The notes under the pieces were generated by a model. It was not told the DNA's origin. It saw nothing but the letters and a program-made list of their open reading frames with translations, and searched no databases. From Sedimentibacter acidaminivorans (GTDB lineage: Bacteria > Bacillota > Clostridia > Tissierellales > Sedimentibacteraceae), in contig NZ_JAGGKS010000002.1 of NCBI RefSeq assembly GCF_017873955.1, forward strand, positions 372,001 through 436,000: a stretch of DNA of 64,000 bases, given 5' to 3'. This document shows, piece after piece, positions 52,469 through 61,795 of the stretch. A program made the translations under genes and the position numbers. How positions within the stretch are numbered: the stretch's first letter is position 1; every line of letters starts with the position of its first letter.

Positions 52469-52802
52469 ATAATCATTCCTATTTAATTTTTATGTATTAT
52501 ATGATTAAATATTAGTAAATTTTCGAATTCTCCTACAAATATTGATATTTAAGACTTTATAAAACTTTTTAAAGTGATTTTTTTAAAAAACTATCATTTT
52601 CATGCCATTTTAATCATTTTCAATAGCTTTTTTGTTTGTATGTTTTTTATATTTATACATTAACCATATTTAGTTAAATCAAACCTTATAATACTATATA
52701 TCAATTACTTGAAAAATGTATTGATTTTTATCAAGTTTATTTACTTTTGCCATACTGTTGTGACAAGTTATTTGAGGATTCCGAACTAGAAAACATATAA
52801 GA
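52469..52802. other. AT-rich intergenic region
   Basis: This lies between the LytTR gene and the flavodoxin-like gene downstream, both on the reverse strand. It is very AT-rich with T- and A-runs. I see no hairpin, operator or small ORF that I can support. Confidence 0.35.
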
Positions 52803-53384
52803 TTATTCCATAATACTTATCAACTGTCGAGCAAATGACCTTGAATTTTCAATCTTCTCATCTGATATAAATACAGATTTATAACCAAAATCTCTTTCGA
52901 CAAGCATTCCAATATATTTTAATTGAGAGTGCTTACAATAGCGTTTAATACCTTCCTCAAATAAATCAGTCCCTTTTTCTGGCCTATAACCACAAGTGGT
53001 TATGATACCTAATCTTTTGCCATTCCAAAGAGAAGGTCCTTTTTCATCACCATAATACTTGTTCATTCCATATACCAAACGATCAAGCAATGCTTTCATA
53101 GGTGGTGTACAATACCATGAATATATAGGTGTAGCCAAAATAATAACATCACTGTCATATACTTTATCAAAAATTTCCTGTACATCATCGGAAATATGAC
53201 ATCCAAAAATTGACCAATCTTTTTGACATTTCCTACAAGCAATACAAGATTCAATATGTTTATCATAAAGCCAAATCAAATCATACTGAATTTGGTTAAG
53301 TTCAAGTTCTTCGATAAAAGGCTTTATCAATTTAAGAGTATTTCCATTTTTACGGGGACTTCCCATAAGAATACAGTATTTCAT
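52803..53384 (-). CDS. NADPH-dependent FMN reductase-like flavoprotein
   Basis: A 193-residue flavodoxin-fold protein. MGSPRKNGNTLKLIKPF is the FMN phosphate loop, SCIACRKCQKDWSIFGCHISDD carries a CxxC..C cluster-like motif and VIILATPIYSWYCTPPMKALLDRL is the second FMN loop. This matches iron-sulfur flavoproteins or WrbA-type reductases. It is a normal length. GGAGG precedes the ATG by seven bases. Confidence 0.87.
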   Translation of the reverse strand: MKYCILMGSPRKNGNTLKLIKPFIEELELNQIQYDLIWLYDKHIESCIACRKCQKDWSIFGCHISDDVQEIFDKVYDSDVIILATPIYSWYCTPPMKALLDRLVYGMNKYYGDEKGPSLWNGKRLGIITTCGYRPEKGTDLFEEGIKRYCKHSQLKYIGMLVERDFGYKSVFISDEKIENSRSFARQLISIME

Positions 53385-53535
53385 TTATACCTCCATTTGT
53401 TGATGTATACTACAATATTATACCATTAGTTCCACTATTATATATTTAATTTAAAAAACGTCTTTTTATATTTGTATAACCTCTATTAAAAGACTTTCTA
53501 TTTTCTTCCTCATTCATACAAGTGTATCCATTTAG

Positions 53536-53802
53536 CTATAGTTCGTTATATAAAGCATATCCACTTAATAAAAAGCCAAATCCCCCAACCAATGATAATA
53601 TCAAACCAACAGTGCGAAAGTTAGATGTACTATTGTCAATAATTCTTTCATATCTAATAGTATTCATAGAACCGCCATTTCTCTGTATAGCATTATGCCC
53701 CATTTTGTTCCCTATTGCAGTAGAAGATATAATTAGTATAAGTCCAATAAAAAACATAACTATCATAATACATAATGCTCTTTTTACAATTACCTTTTTC
53801 AT
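53536..53802 (-). CDS. Small two-helix membrane protein
   Basis: An 88-residue protein with a basic start, a membrane helix (about 9-27), an extracytoplasmic loop of about 35 residues (NKMGHNAIQRNGGSMNTIRY) and a second helix (about 64-84) with GLILSLVGGFGFLLSG. GAAAGGAAATG precedes the start. I do not recognise a family. Confidence 0.6.
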   Translation of the reverse strand: MKKVIVKRALCIMIVMFFIGLILIISSTAIGNKMGHNAIQRNGGSMNTIRYERIIDNSTSNFRTVGLILSLVGGFGFLLSGYALYNEL

Positions 53803-53967
53803 ATTTCATTTCCTTTCAAATATATTTACATATGTTGCCCTTGCTAAAAGGAAAACCATCATATATTGCAATGTACTTTTAGTATTCAATAAGCATCATA
53901 TTGCAGCTTCAAGCGTATCAACTACATACTCTGTACCCTTTATTTCAGGGGATTTAATAAGGATTTT

Positions 53968-54114
53968 TCATAGTTGCCTACTGCGTATATTACCAATAAT
54001 AATGCAACAAGATGCTAATGCTGCAAAAATGTAGGGTATATCTGTAAGAGCATTTAACCACAAAAATGCTACAGCCCAACTATTCCAGATTACCCTTATC
54101 CCTTTATTTTCCAT
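53968..54114 (-). CDS. Small hydrophobic ORF (48 residues)
   Basis: A 48-residue ORF with GGAGG nine bases before the ATG. It reads MENKGIRVIWNSWAVAFLWL followed by NALTDIPYIFAALASCCIII, one or two membrane helices, and ends GNIRSRQL. The ribosome binding site and composition argue that it is a real small membrane protein or the start of a truncated one. No function is assignable. Confidence 0.45.
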   Translation of the reverse strand: MENKGIRVIWNSWAVAFLWLNALTDIPYIFAALASCCIIIGNIRSRQL

Positions 54115-54282
54115 AGCAACTTACCTCCATTATCCCAATATTTGTATAATTTATATAAAAAGCATGTTATAATTTAATGCAAACGATTACGCATTTGTTA
54201 AATTAGGCGAACTAAATAATATAACACATTTATGAGGTTTCTATACCCATATCACTTATTAAGTCTAACATAGCCTTTCCTG

Positions 54283-55005
54283 TCAAAACAACCTTTTTCC
54301 GTCTGAAATATTTATACCAAGCTCTTTCGCCATGCTGGTTTGCTTAAATGGATTTACTTTTTCCACTACTCCGTCACGTTTAAAAAGTGAGCCTGTATTT
54401 TTGAACCAAAATGTTACATTTGCTTTTACGCATTGTTCACGGATATTAAGTACCCAATCATAATCACATTCACGAGCCTCTCGCCCCGTTTCACCGCCAA
54501 CTGTAACATGGTCTACTCCATGAAGATATGATGTTAAATCTATCGCTTCTAAAAGCGGTGCGCAGGCAATAAAACGCCGCTTTATCGGATAGGATAAAAA
54601 TAATGGAAGCCTATAATCGGCCAATATTTGATTTTCGACAGTACATCCAATATTCACATTGTCATATCCAGTATCCCAATCTGAAGGAAGCGATACAAGG
54701 AAGCGGTCAATCCGCTTTGTCAAAATCAAAAACTCTATATCTGTTCTTTTCTTGATGATAGCCCATATTTCTTTACGCCATTCATCTGCTTCAGGAAGAA
54801 AAAAGTCAGTTGCAAAACATGTTGCAAGAATTTTGTTTCCTTTAATGTTGTATTCGCCTTTTGCATTTGTCCTTATAGGCCAATCAAATTTGTCTGTTTT
54901 TTCTATGACGTTTTGACCATATCGTTTTGCATGGGGTCCATAAAAATAACAATATGTGCAACCATCACTAATTTTATAGCAGCCTGTCCATGGTTCCCAG
55001 TTCAT
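54283..55005 (-). CDS. DUF5131 (phage Gp37/Gp68-like) protein
   Basis: A 240-residue protein with NWEPWTGCYKISDGCTYCYFYGPHAKRYG (a C-x-n-C-x2-C metal-binding motif like radical SAM enzymes), KILATCFATDFFLPEADEWR, LILTKRIDR, GCTVENQ and VTVGGETGREAR. This is the DUF5131/Gp37-Gp68 family found in phages and accessory islands; it is probably a radical SAM relative of unknown substrate. AAGGAGG precedes the ATG. Its neighbours (AAA ATPase, YolD) are accessory too. Confidence 0.87.
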   Translation of the reverse strand: MNWEPWTGCYKISDGCTYCYFYGPHAKRYGQNVIEKTDKFDWPIRTNAKGEYNIKGNKILATCFATDFFLPEADEWRKEIWAIIKKRTDIEFLILTKRIDRFLVSLPSDWDTGYDNVNIGCTVENQILADYRLPLFLSYPIKRRFIACAPLLEAIDLTSYLHGVDHVTVGGETGREARECDYDWVLNIREQCVKANVTFWFKNTGSLFKRDGVVEKVNPFKQTSMAKELGINISDGKRLF

Positions 55006-55041
55006 AGTGTCCTCCTTATTTAGTAAGTTTTGTTGTGTCTA

Positions 55042-55168
55042 TATAATCAATCTTTTATGCGCCTTGTCCTCTTTCAGCCATTTTTCAGTTTCGCATCTCA
55101 ACTTCTCAATATTTGTATCAGTACTGATTTCTTCTGCTGTAAGTTTCCCAAAATGTCTTTTAAATTTA
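55042..55168 (-). pseudogene. Short gene remnant after the AAA ATPase
   Basis: A reverse frame without a start reads FKRHFGKLTAEEISTDTNIE and RCETEKWLKEDKAHKRLII and ends at TAG. It begins where the AAA ATPase ends, in another frame. It looks like the 3' end of a lost gene; I cannot name it. Confidence 0.3.
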
Positions 55169-55897
55169 GTTCAGCAATTGATTAAGTAAATACTCTTTGT
55201 TATTAATAAACATCTCTGTAACCTGATAACTTTCTGTATCTTCATAGCTAATATGCTTAACAATGTCACCATCAAAGGACAAAATATCTGCGTTTGGAAT
55301 TCCAAGTAATATGGGAGAATGGGTTGCAATAATAAACTGTGCTCCTTCCTTTGCCAATTGACAAATTGTAATTAACAAAGTTAATTGCCTTTGTGGGGAT
55401 AAGGCTGCTTCAGGCTCATCCAGTAAGTAAAGCCCTTCTCTGTGAAACCTATTTTGAATTAGTGCCAAGAAACTTTCACCATGAGATTGTTTATGTAAGG
55501 ATTTCCCACCGTAGTAAGATAGATATCCCGGGTCATCTCTTTCGTAGCTGTCTATCTGGCTTGCCACATTATAAAAGCTCTCTGCCCTTAAAAAGTATCC
55601 ATCTTTTGGGCGTATAGCACCTCTTACTAATACAATAGCATTCCCCAAGGATGAATGTGTATCCTGTGTAGAAAAGTTAAAGTTTTTAGTTCCACCTTCT
55701 GGATTAAATCCATATGCTACAGCAATTGCCTCCAATAATGTTGATTTTCCTGTGCCATTTTCTCCAACAAAAAAAGTTATATTACTTTGTATCATTAGTT
55801 CTGACAAGTTCTTTAAAGATGGTATTTCCTTAATGTAAGAACCTCTTTCAAGTCGCTCCCAGTTTATTTTTAATCCTTGAATAAAACGATTGTCCAT
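55166..55897 (-). CDS. AAA family ATPase (COG3910-like)
   Basis: The frame opens at 55915; GGAAGGTG before the ATG at 55897 (MDNRFIQGLKINWERL) makes it the better start (243 residues). Walker A is FFVGENGTGKSTLLEAIA. The signature-like SHGESFLALIQNRF and Walker B GLYLLDEPEAALSPQRQL follow, then the switch FIIATHSPILL. This is a short SMC/RecF-like ATPase, seen in genomic islands and some defence loci. It is close to the YolD gene (26 bp). Confidence 0.85.
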   Translation of the reverse strand: MDNRFIQGLKINWERLERGSYIKEIPSLKNLSELMIQSNITFFVGENGTGKSTLLEAIAVAYGFNPEGGTKNFNFSTQDTHSSLGNAIVLVRGAIRPKDGYFLRAESFYNVASQIDSYERDDPGYLSYYGGKSLHKQSHGESFLALIQNRFHREGLYLLDEPEAALSPQRQLTLLITICQLAKEGAQFIIATHSPILLGIPNADILSFDGDIVKHISYEDTESYQVTEMFINNKEYLLNQLLN

Positions 55898-55923
55898 AAG
55901 ATTAACACCTTCCATTCTTTCAG

Positions 55924-56349
55924 TTATTTAATAAATCCCTCGAATATCTGTCCATCTATGCTGATAATTTCATCAATGGAAATCACTATGCCATCAGTCA
56001 TAACGACAACTCTTTTATATTTGTCTATTTTTTTAACTATACTGATAGCAGTAACGTAGGCACCTCCATTTTTCTTAGCATCTGGTTGGAAGTAAGTAAT
56101 TTCAATTTCAGGATGCTCTGCAAGCCGGTCTTCTATAATTTGCAACTTATGGCTTAAAGCGTCTTTCATATATTCATCCAATTCTACTCGCTCATCTGTC
56201 AGACTTGCAGTTTCTTTTACTTCAGCATCATAACCAGTCAGTGCAGCAAAAGGAGAAAACTGAGCTGCTCGGTCAATGGCTGTCATATGAGGGCGCGTCT
56301 TAGAGACATAATGTGGAAGATTGATGATGTCATCGTATTTCTCCGTCAT
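55924..56349 (-). CDS. YolD-like family protein
   Basis: A 141-residue YolD-like protein (YDDIINLPHYVSKTRPHMTAIDRAAQFSPFAALTGYDA), the usual partner of UvrX-type Y-family polymerases. The ATG overlaps the stop of the collapsed polymerase gene by four bases. GGAGG lies nine bases upstream. It appears intact, although its partner is not. Confidence 0.85.
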   Translation of the reverse strand: MTEKYDDIINLPHYVSKTRPHMTAIDRAAQFSPFAALTGYDAEVKETASLTDERVELDEYMKDALSHKLQIIEDRLAEHPEIEITYFQPDAKKNGGAYVTAISIVKKIDKYKRVVVMTDGIVISIDEIISIDGQIFEGFIK

Positions 56350-56670
56350 GCCTTATGCCCTCCTATCAGTTTATTCCGTTCTAACGTGGTAGCGCCTTCT
56401 TCCAGATTCATACCCTTTATAATGGCATTCTTTCCGTATTTCTTTTTTATCTCCAACATTGCTTTCTGCATTTTTTTCTCACGCATAAGTTCAGCTTCTT
56501 CTTCCTCTTTTTTCTTTTTCATATCCTCGTAATCAGTAAAGGAATCAAGCTGTTCGAAGTCATCCTTCTTTTGAGTGGTTGCCTCATCAACAACATGATT
56601 AGTAAGGTTGACCCTCCTTCGATGCATAGAAGGACTTTAAATCAATCGCTATATAGGTTCTGTTATTCAT
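56346..56670 (-). pseudogene. Collapsed Y-family polymerase (UvrX)
   Basis: From the ATG at 56670 (AGGGA upstream) the frame reads MNNRTYIAIDLKSFYAS, the catalytic N terminus of a Y-family polymerase, and then runs to a stop. From about 56630 another frame carries only the C-terminal tail: a Glu/Lys-rich helix followed by KKKYGKNAIIKGMNLEEGAT and ERNKLIGGHKA. About 300 residues between are missing, along with a frame change. An intact relative is about 420 residues. It cannot be active. Confidence 0.85.
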
Positions 56671-57411
56671 AATTTCCCTTGTCACCTCCTCAAAAAATTA
56701 TCCGCTTGATAAATTCCTATTTATCGGTATAATAAACAATTGTTAGTCCGTAAATTCACCAAGTTTCTCTGTTAGTTCAATTATTTCATCAATTATGTTT
56801 CCTATATAATCTATAGTATCCATAAGTGGTTTTTCTGTTGTTATATCTACTCCTGCCATTTATCTTATATACTTCTCTTTGATATACCGCCTCCACTATT
56901 CTCCATTACAGTATTGTCAAATTGACACCTCAGTTTTAAATTAAAAAAATAATTATTCTATTCAATTATTTTACGTTTCAAAGACGCAAAATATACAGAA
57001 TTTTACAAATCATATTATAACACAATTTTTAAATTAATTAAATAAAATTGTTGAATAGTCGTTCATCTAAATTATTTTCATAATAGTTAGACATATTTCT
57101 CCTCCAAAATAATTTTTGCATATATGCTATATTACTATATTCAATAATAATCTAAATAAATATTATTTTGCAATAAATTTGTTCTATTATTCTACTAGTA
57201 TATTATATATTTAAAATGAGGTGTTTTTCGAGCAAACTTCAATTAGCATAATTCTTACTACATTATCCCTTTCATACCTATATGTTACTTTAATTATATC
57301 AACCTGACATCGAATAATTGTCGATGATTATAGCAGTTGCTGAAATTAAGTCTTTAGAAAATCCAGGTATTATTAATAAAATAAACATTCGATTCAAAGA
57401 AGGAGTTTATC
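56671..57411. other. Intergenic region with small ORF and promoter
   Basis: At 56743-56859 on the reverse strand a 38-codon ORF reads MAGVDITTEKPLMDTIDYIG and NIIDEIIELTEKLGEFTD; its ribosome binding site is poor, so it may be a remnant. A reverse fragment ending NTVMENSGGGISKRSI precedes it. The rest to 57411 is AT-rich and should hold the amidohydrolase promoter. I see nothing else. Confidence 0.35.
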
Positions 57412-58749
57412 ATGAAAATAAAAAAGGAAGAACTAAAAAATATAGCAATTAATGCTATTGATAAAAGAAGAGAAGATATATTAAGCATAGGTGATTCAAT
57501 TTATAATGAACCAGAGTTAGGATACAAAGAATTTAAAACAGCAGAAAAGGTTAAGCAAGTCTTTGAAACTATGGGCATTCCATACGAAGAGAAAATAGGT
57601 ATTACTGGCTTAAAGGGACTAATTAAAGGGAAAAATTCTAAGTATAATGTAGCAGTAATGGGAGAATTAGATTCCGTAATTTCATCAAAGCATCCAGATA
57701 GTGATCCAGAAACAGGTGCAGCTCATTGTTGCGGACATAACTGTATGATAGCTGGTATAATAGGTGTTATTTACGCTTTAAAAGATACTGCTATAATGGA
57801 AAGCTTATCAGGAGATGTTAGCATAATGGCCATTCCTGCGGAAGAATTTGTTGAGATAGGCTATAGAAATGAATTGATTAGGAAAGGTGAAATTAGTTTC
57901 TTAGGAGGAAAGCAGGAATTTATTAAGTTGGGAGCTTTTGATGATGTGGATATAGCCCTAATGCAACATACTTTTTCTAGTGAAGATGAAGGAAATGATA
58001 TTATTAAGGCTTCAGCTGGAGAATCTTCTAATGGATTTATAGGCCAAGAAATTCAATTTATTGGAAAAGAATCTCATGCAGGTGGTGCTCCACACGCAGG
58101 TGTAAATGCACTAAATGCAGCTACTATTGCGCTAACTGCTATTAATGCTCAAAGAGAAACTTTTAGGGAAAAAGATTATATTAGAGTCCATCCAATTATA
58201 ACTAGAGGCGGCGATTTAGTAAATGTTATTCCAGCCGATGTTCGTCTAGAAAATTACATTAGAGGGTCTAATTTAGAAGCTATATTAAGTGCTACTAAAA
58301 GAGTAACTAGATCTTGGCACGCAGGCGCAGATGCAATGGGTGCAAAATGCATTGTGAACTCACTTCCAGGATATTTACCAATTATACCAAATAAAAATCT
58401 ACAAGAAATTATGCATCAAAACTTAAAGGAATTATTTGGTGAAGAGCATGTATTAAAGAATGAAGAACATACTTGTGGTAGTTCGGATGTAGGTGATGTT
58501 GCTAGTATTATCCCTACCCTGCAAGCTAGAATTGGAGGAGCTTCTGGAAACTTTCATTCAGATGATTATCGTCTTGTTAACAAAGAATTAGCTTATTTAG
58601 GAGCAGCAAAGGCTTTAACATTAAGTGTTATTGATCTTTTATATGATGACGCACAAGAGGCTGAAAGAGTAGTTAAAGAATTTGAACCAGTTTATACAAA
58701 AGAAGAATATTTAAGAAATTGGGGAAGTATAGGAGAAAAATTTAAATAA
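57412..58749 (+). CDS. M20 family amidohydrolase
   Basis: A 445-residue M20D-type metallopeptidase/amidohydrolase. MGELDSVISSKHP and AAHCCGHNCMIAGIIGVIYAL carry metal ligands, IPAEEFVEIGYR holds the catalytic Glu pair, and ESHAGGAPHAGVNALNAATIA is the dimerisation-domain motif. HTCGSSDVGDVASIIP and NFHSDDY close the active site. Relatives (AbgA/AbgB, hippurate hydrolase-like) cleave N-acyl amino acids or p-aminobenzoyl-glutamate. It faces a peptide ABC transporter operon, so it may process imported peptides. AAGGAG precedes the ATG. Confidence 0.9.
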   Translation: MKIKKEELKNIAINAIDKRREDILSIGDSIYNEPELGYKEFKTAEKVKQVFETMGIPYEEKIGITGLKGLIKGKNSKYNVAVMGELDSVISSKHPDSDPETGAAHCCGHNCMIAGIIGVIYALKDTAIMESLSGDVSIMAIPAEEFVEIGYRNELIRKGEISFLGGKQEFIKLGAFDDVDIALMQHTFSSEDEGNDIIKASAGESSNGFIGQEIQFIGKESHAGGAPHAGVNALNAATIALTAINAQRETFREKDYIRVHPIITRGGDLVNVIPADVRLENYIRGSNLEAILSATKRVTRSWHAGADAMGAKCIVNSLPGYLPIIPNKNLQEIMHQNLKELFGEEHVLKNEEHTCGSSDVGDVASIIPTLQARIGGASGNFHSDDYRLVNKELAYLGAAKALTLSVIDLLYDDAQEAERVVKEFEPVYTKEEYLRNWGSIGEKFK

Positions 58750-58778
58750 AAATACTATTGAGCACTAATTTTGTATAT

Positions 58779-58812
58779 CCCTAAGGACTACTTATCTAAT
58801 AAGTCCTTAGGG
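58779..58812. terminator. Terminator between converging genes
   Basis: CCCTAAGGA pairs with TCCTTAGGG (9 bp) with an inner CTTAT/ATAAG stem. TTCTTTTTTC follows on the + strand. Confidence 0.8.
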
Positions 58813-58872
58813 ATGTTCTTTTTTCTTTTTCCATAGAGTAATTTAAACTTTTTTAGCAATTGATAATATTAT

Positions 58873-59859
58873 TTAATTTTTCAAAATTGATTTATTGGCA
58901 TTCATCTCTATAACTTCCTTAATACATGCCACATGATGATCTTTAGATACTTCAATCAATTCTGGTTCCTCTAAATGACATTTTTCAGTTGCATATCCAC
59001 ATCTATTAACAAATCTACATACGTTTTTAGGTTCAATTGGAGATGTAATCTCTCCTTTTAAAATTATTCGATTAGGTTTGTAGTGTATATCTGGTATAGG
59101 TATTGCTGATAGTAAAGCTATAGTATAAGGGTGAAGAGGATTATTAAATAACTCTTCCGAGGAAGCCCTTTCAACTATTTTACCTAAATACATAACAGCA
59201 ATTTCATCTGAAAAATGATTAACTACAGATAAATCATGTGTTATAAATAAATAAGTTAAGCCTAATTCTTCTTGAAGCTCTTTCATCAGATTAAGTATCT
59301 GTGCCTGAATAGAAACATCTAAGGCCGAAACTGGTTCGTCACATACTATAAATTTAGGGCTTAAGGAGAGTGCCCTAGCTACACCTATACGTTGTCTTCT
59401 ACCTCCATCTAGTTCGTGTGGATATGTATTAACTAAACGTTCTGCTAATCCAACGATTTCCATTATTTCAAGGACCTTTTCCATCATTTGTGCCTTTGTT
59501 TTGTATAACTTGTGAATTATCATTGGCTCCATTATGGTCTGGCTAACAGTTTTTCTAGGATTTAAGGAAGAAAAGGGATCTTGAAAAATTATCTGTAAAT
59601 CCCTTCTTTTTTCTTCCATCTTAGAATTGCTGAAGCTAGCTAAATCTTCTCCTTCAAAAAATATTTTACCAGCTGTTGGTTCTAAAAGCCTTAAAATAGT
59701 ACGGCCTGTGGTTGATTTACCACAACCAGATTCTCCAACGAGGCCTAGTGTTTTTCCTTTATAAATATCAAAGTCAATATTATCTACAGCATGAAGCATT
59801 CCGTAAGGAGTTTTAAAATATTTTTTCAGACCTTTTACTTCAATTAATGGTTTATCCAC
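58873..59859 (-). CDS. DppF/OppF-type ABC ATP-binding protein
   Basis: A 328-residue ATPase of the peptide/nickel group. Walker A is [14 protein letters not shown], the Q-loop is [12 protein letters not shown], the signature is [15 protein letters not shown] (the usual LSGGQ is altered to LDGGR), and Walker B is [18 protein letters not shown]. The C-terminal oligopeptide-transporter extension has Cys-containing [14 protein letters not shown]. It starts at GTG after GGAGG and overlaps the DppD-type gene by eight bases. It powers peptide uptake. Confidence 0.92.
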   Translation of the reverse strand: MDKPLIEVKGLKKYFKTPYGMLHAVDNIDFDIYKGKTLGLVGESGCGKSTTGRTILRLLEPTAGKIFFEGEDLASFSNSKMEEKRRDLQIIFQDPFSSLNPRKTVSQTIMEPMIIHKLYKTKAQMMEKVLEIMEIVGLAERLVNTYPHELDGGRRQRIGVARALSLSPKFIVCDEPVSALDVSIQAQILNLMKELQEELGLTYLFITHDLSVVNHFSDEIAVMYLGKIVERASSEELFNNPLHPYTIALLSAIPIPDIHYKPNRIILKGEITSPIEPKNVCRFVNRCGYATEKCHLEEPELIEVSKDHHVACIKEVIEMNANKSILKN

Positions 59860-60862
59860 GTTTTATCACTCCTCCTCTTTTTATGTTATCACTATCATAA
59901 AGGTGGCATTCAACAAAATGCTGATCATTTCTATATCTTTTTTCTGGATATTTCTTTGTGCATATATCCATTGCATAATCACATCTTGGGTGAAATGGGC
60001 ATCCTGTTGGCAGATCTGTAGGATCAGGCATCAAACCCTTAATAGGTATTAATTTTGCCTTTCTATCCTGCAAGTTCGGAAGGGAGTTAAAAAGACCTTC
60101 TGTATAAGGATGTCTTGTATTATCAAAGATATCTACTAAATCTCCGTGTTCGATAATATGTCCAGCATAAATAACTGAAACTTTATCACATATTTCTGCA
60201 ACAATGCCTAAATCATGGGTTATCATAAGCATAGAAGTACCGTATTGATTTTTTAGATTTTTCATTAAAGTAAGTACTTGGGCTTGTATAGTAACATCAA
60301 GAGCAGTAGTAGGCTCATCAGCTATTAGTAGTTTCGGTCTACAGGCAAGAGCCATAGCTATTACTACTCTTTGTTTCATACCTCCTGAAAATTGGTGAGG
60401 ATATTCCTTTCCTCTTCTAGGTGGAAGACCAACCATTGTAAGCATCTCATGAGTCTTTTCAATAGCCTCTTTATAACCGCCAGACTCATGATATTCAATA
60501 ACTTCCGCAATCTGATCTTCTATTGTCATTACTGGGTTTAAAGATGTCATAGGATCTTGAAAAATCATAGAAACATCGTTACCTCTAATACTCTCCATAT
60601 CCTTATCTTTTAATCCTCTTATATTTTTACCTTCAAGTTTAATTTTTCCGTCTACTATTATTCCTGGAGGAGATTGTATCAAATCTAATACGGAAAGTGC
60701 TGTAGTTGTTTTACCTGCACCAGTTTCTCCAACCAGACCGTGAGTTTGACCTTTTTCTATTTCTAAATCCAAACCGTTTACAGCATTAACCACTCCATCA
60801 TCGGTTCTATATTCAACTTTTAAATTCTTAATATCTAATATAAGTTCACTTTTTGTATTCAT
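59852..60862 (-). CDS. DppD/OppD-type ABC ATP-binding protein
   Basis: A 336-residue ATPase. Walker A is GETGAGKTTTALSVL, the Q-loop is IFQDPMTSLNPVMTIEDQI, the signature is FSGGMKQRVVIAMAL, and Walker B is LLIADEPTTALDVTIQAQ. The C-terminal extension contains PTGCPFHPRCDYAMDIC, the FeS-like cysteine motif of OppD/DppD. It lies ten bases after the DppC-type gene and overlaps the DppF-type gene. Confidence 0.93.
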   Translation of the reverse strand: MNTKSELILDIKNLKVEYRTDDGVVNAVNGLDLEIEKGQTHGLVGETGAGKTTTALSVLDLIQSPPGIIVDGKIKLEGKNIRGLKDKDMESIRGNDVSMIFQDPMTSLNPVMTIEDQIAEVIEYHESGGYKEAIEKTHEMLTMVGLPPRRGKEYPHQFSGGMKQRVVIAMALACRPKLLIADEPTTALDVTIQAQVLTLMKNLKNQYGTSMLMITHDLGIVAEICDKVSVIYAGHIIEHGDLVDIFDNTRHPYTEGLFNSLPNLQDRKAKLIPIKGLMPDPTDLPTGCPFHPRCDYAMDICTKKYPEKRYRNDQHFVECHLYDSDNIKRGGVIKRG

Positions 60863-60872
60863 ATGTCCCCCA

Positions 60873-61787
60873 TTATTTTAGTCTTGGGTCTAGGGCATCC
60901 CTTAGGCCGTCACCTAGAAGATTCAAAGCCAAGATTGTTATCATTATAGCTAACCCAGGAAATAGAGTCATATAACTATACTCTCTCATATATGCTCTAG
61001 CACTAGACAACATAGCTCCCCATTCAGGTTGAGGTGCTGAAACTCCAAGACCTAAAAAACTAAGTCCAGCTATTGTTAGTATAATAGTTGCTACCTGAAG
61101 AGTAGTTTGAACTATTACTGGTGCTAAACTATTGGGAATTACGTGCTGAATTATTATTCTTAAATTATTGGCTCCAATTGCCCTGGCTGCTTCTACAAAT
61201 TCCACATCTTTAACAGTCATTACAGAGCTACGAACTATCCTGGCAAATCTAGGAACACCTGATATAGACAAAGCTATCATTAAATTTATGGTACTAGTGC
61301 CAAGAGCAGCAACAATTGTTATGGCAAACAAAGTCCCAGGGATTGCAAGAAAAATATCCATAATTCTCATAATCACATTGTCTATACGCCCTCCATAAAA
61401 GCCAGAGATAGCTCCTAATATTCCTCCTGAAATTAGAGAAATAACTACTGTTGTAAAACCAATGGATAGTGAAGTTCGAGATCCATATATTATTCTTGCT
61501 AAGATATCCCTACCTAGTTCATCCGTTCCGAAAGGATGATCCAATGAAGGAGACTGCAATCTTTCGCTTATATTTTGGTTAATAACATCTTCATCATAAT
61601 CATATATAAATCCTGAAGCTATCGCTAGACTTATAATTATCAGTATAATTATAAGTCCTAATACTGAGGTTTTATTTTTTTTTAATCTAAACCATATTTC
61701 TTTTAACTGACTTTGCTTTTTATATTTTTGCTTAATTTTCAATGCATCAGTAGGTTTTTTATTATTATGTATTATACCATCCATCAT
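60873..61787 (-). CDS. DppC/OppC-type ABC permease
   Basis: A 304-residue permease with an N-terminal basic region, a first membrane helix (about 40-62) and the periplasmic-loop motif HPFGTDELGRDILARIIYGSRTSL. The EAA motif is EAARAIGANNLRIIIQHVIPNSLAP. This is the standard DppC architecture with six membrane helices. It starts ten bases after the stop of the DppB-type gene. It forms the transport channel with DppB. Confidence 0.93.
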   Translation of the reverse strand: MMDGIIHNNKKPTDALKIKQKYKKQSQLKEIWFRLKKNKTSVLGLIIILIIISLAIASGFIYDYDEDVINQNISERLQSPSLDHPFGTDELGRDILARIIYGSRTSLSIGFTTVVISLISGGILGAISGFYGGRIDNVIMRIMDIFLAIPGTLFAITIVAALGTSTINLMIALSISGVPRFARIVRSSVMTVKDVEFVEAARAIGANNLRIIIQHVIPNSLAPVIVQTTLQVATIILTIAGLSFLGLGVSAPQPEWGAMLSSARAYMREYSYMTLFPGLAIMITILALNLLGDGLRDALDPRLK

Positions 61788-61795
61788 ATCCTCCT

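Noticed and set aside
53522-54034. 170-codon forward ORF
   Set aside because: It is opposite two small reverse genes that have good ribosome binding sites, and it has none itself.
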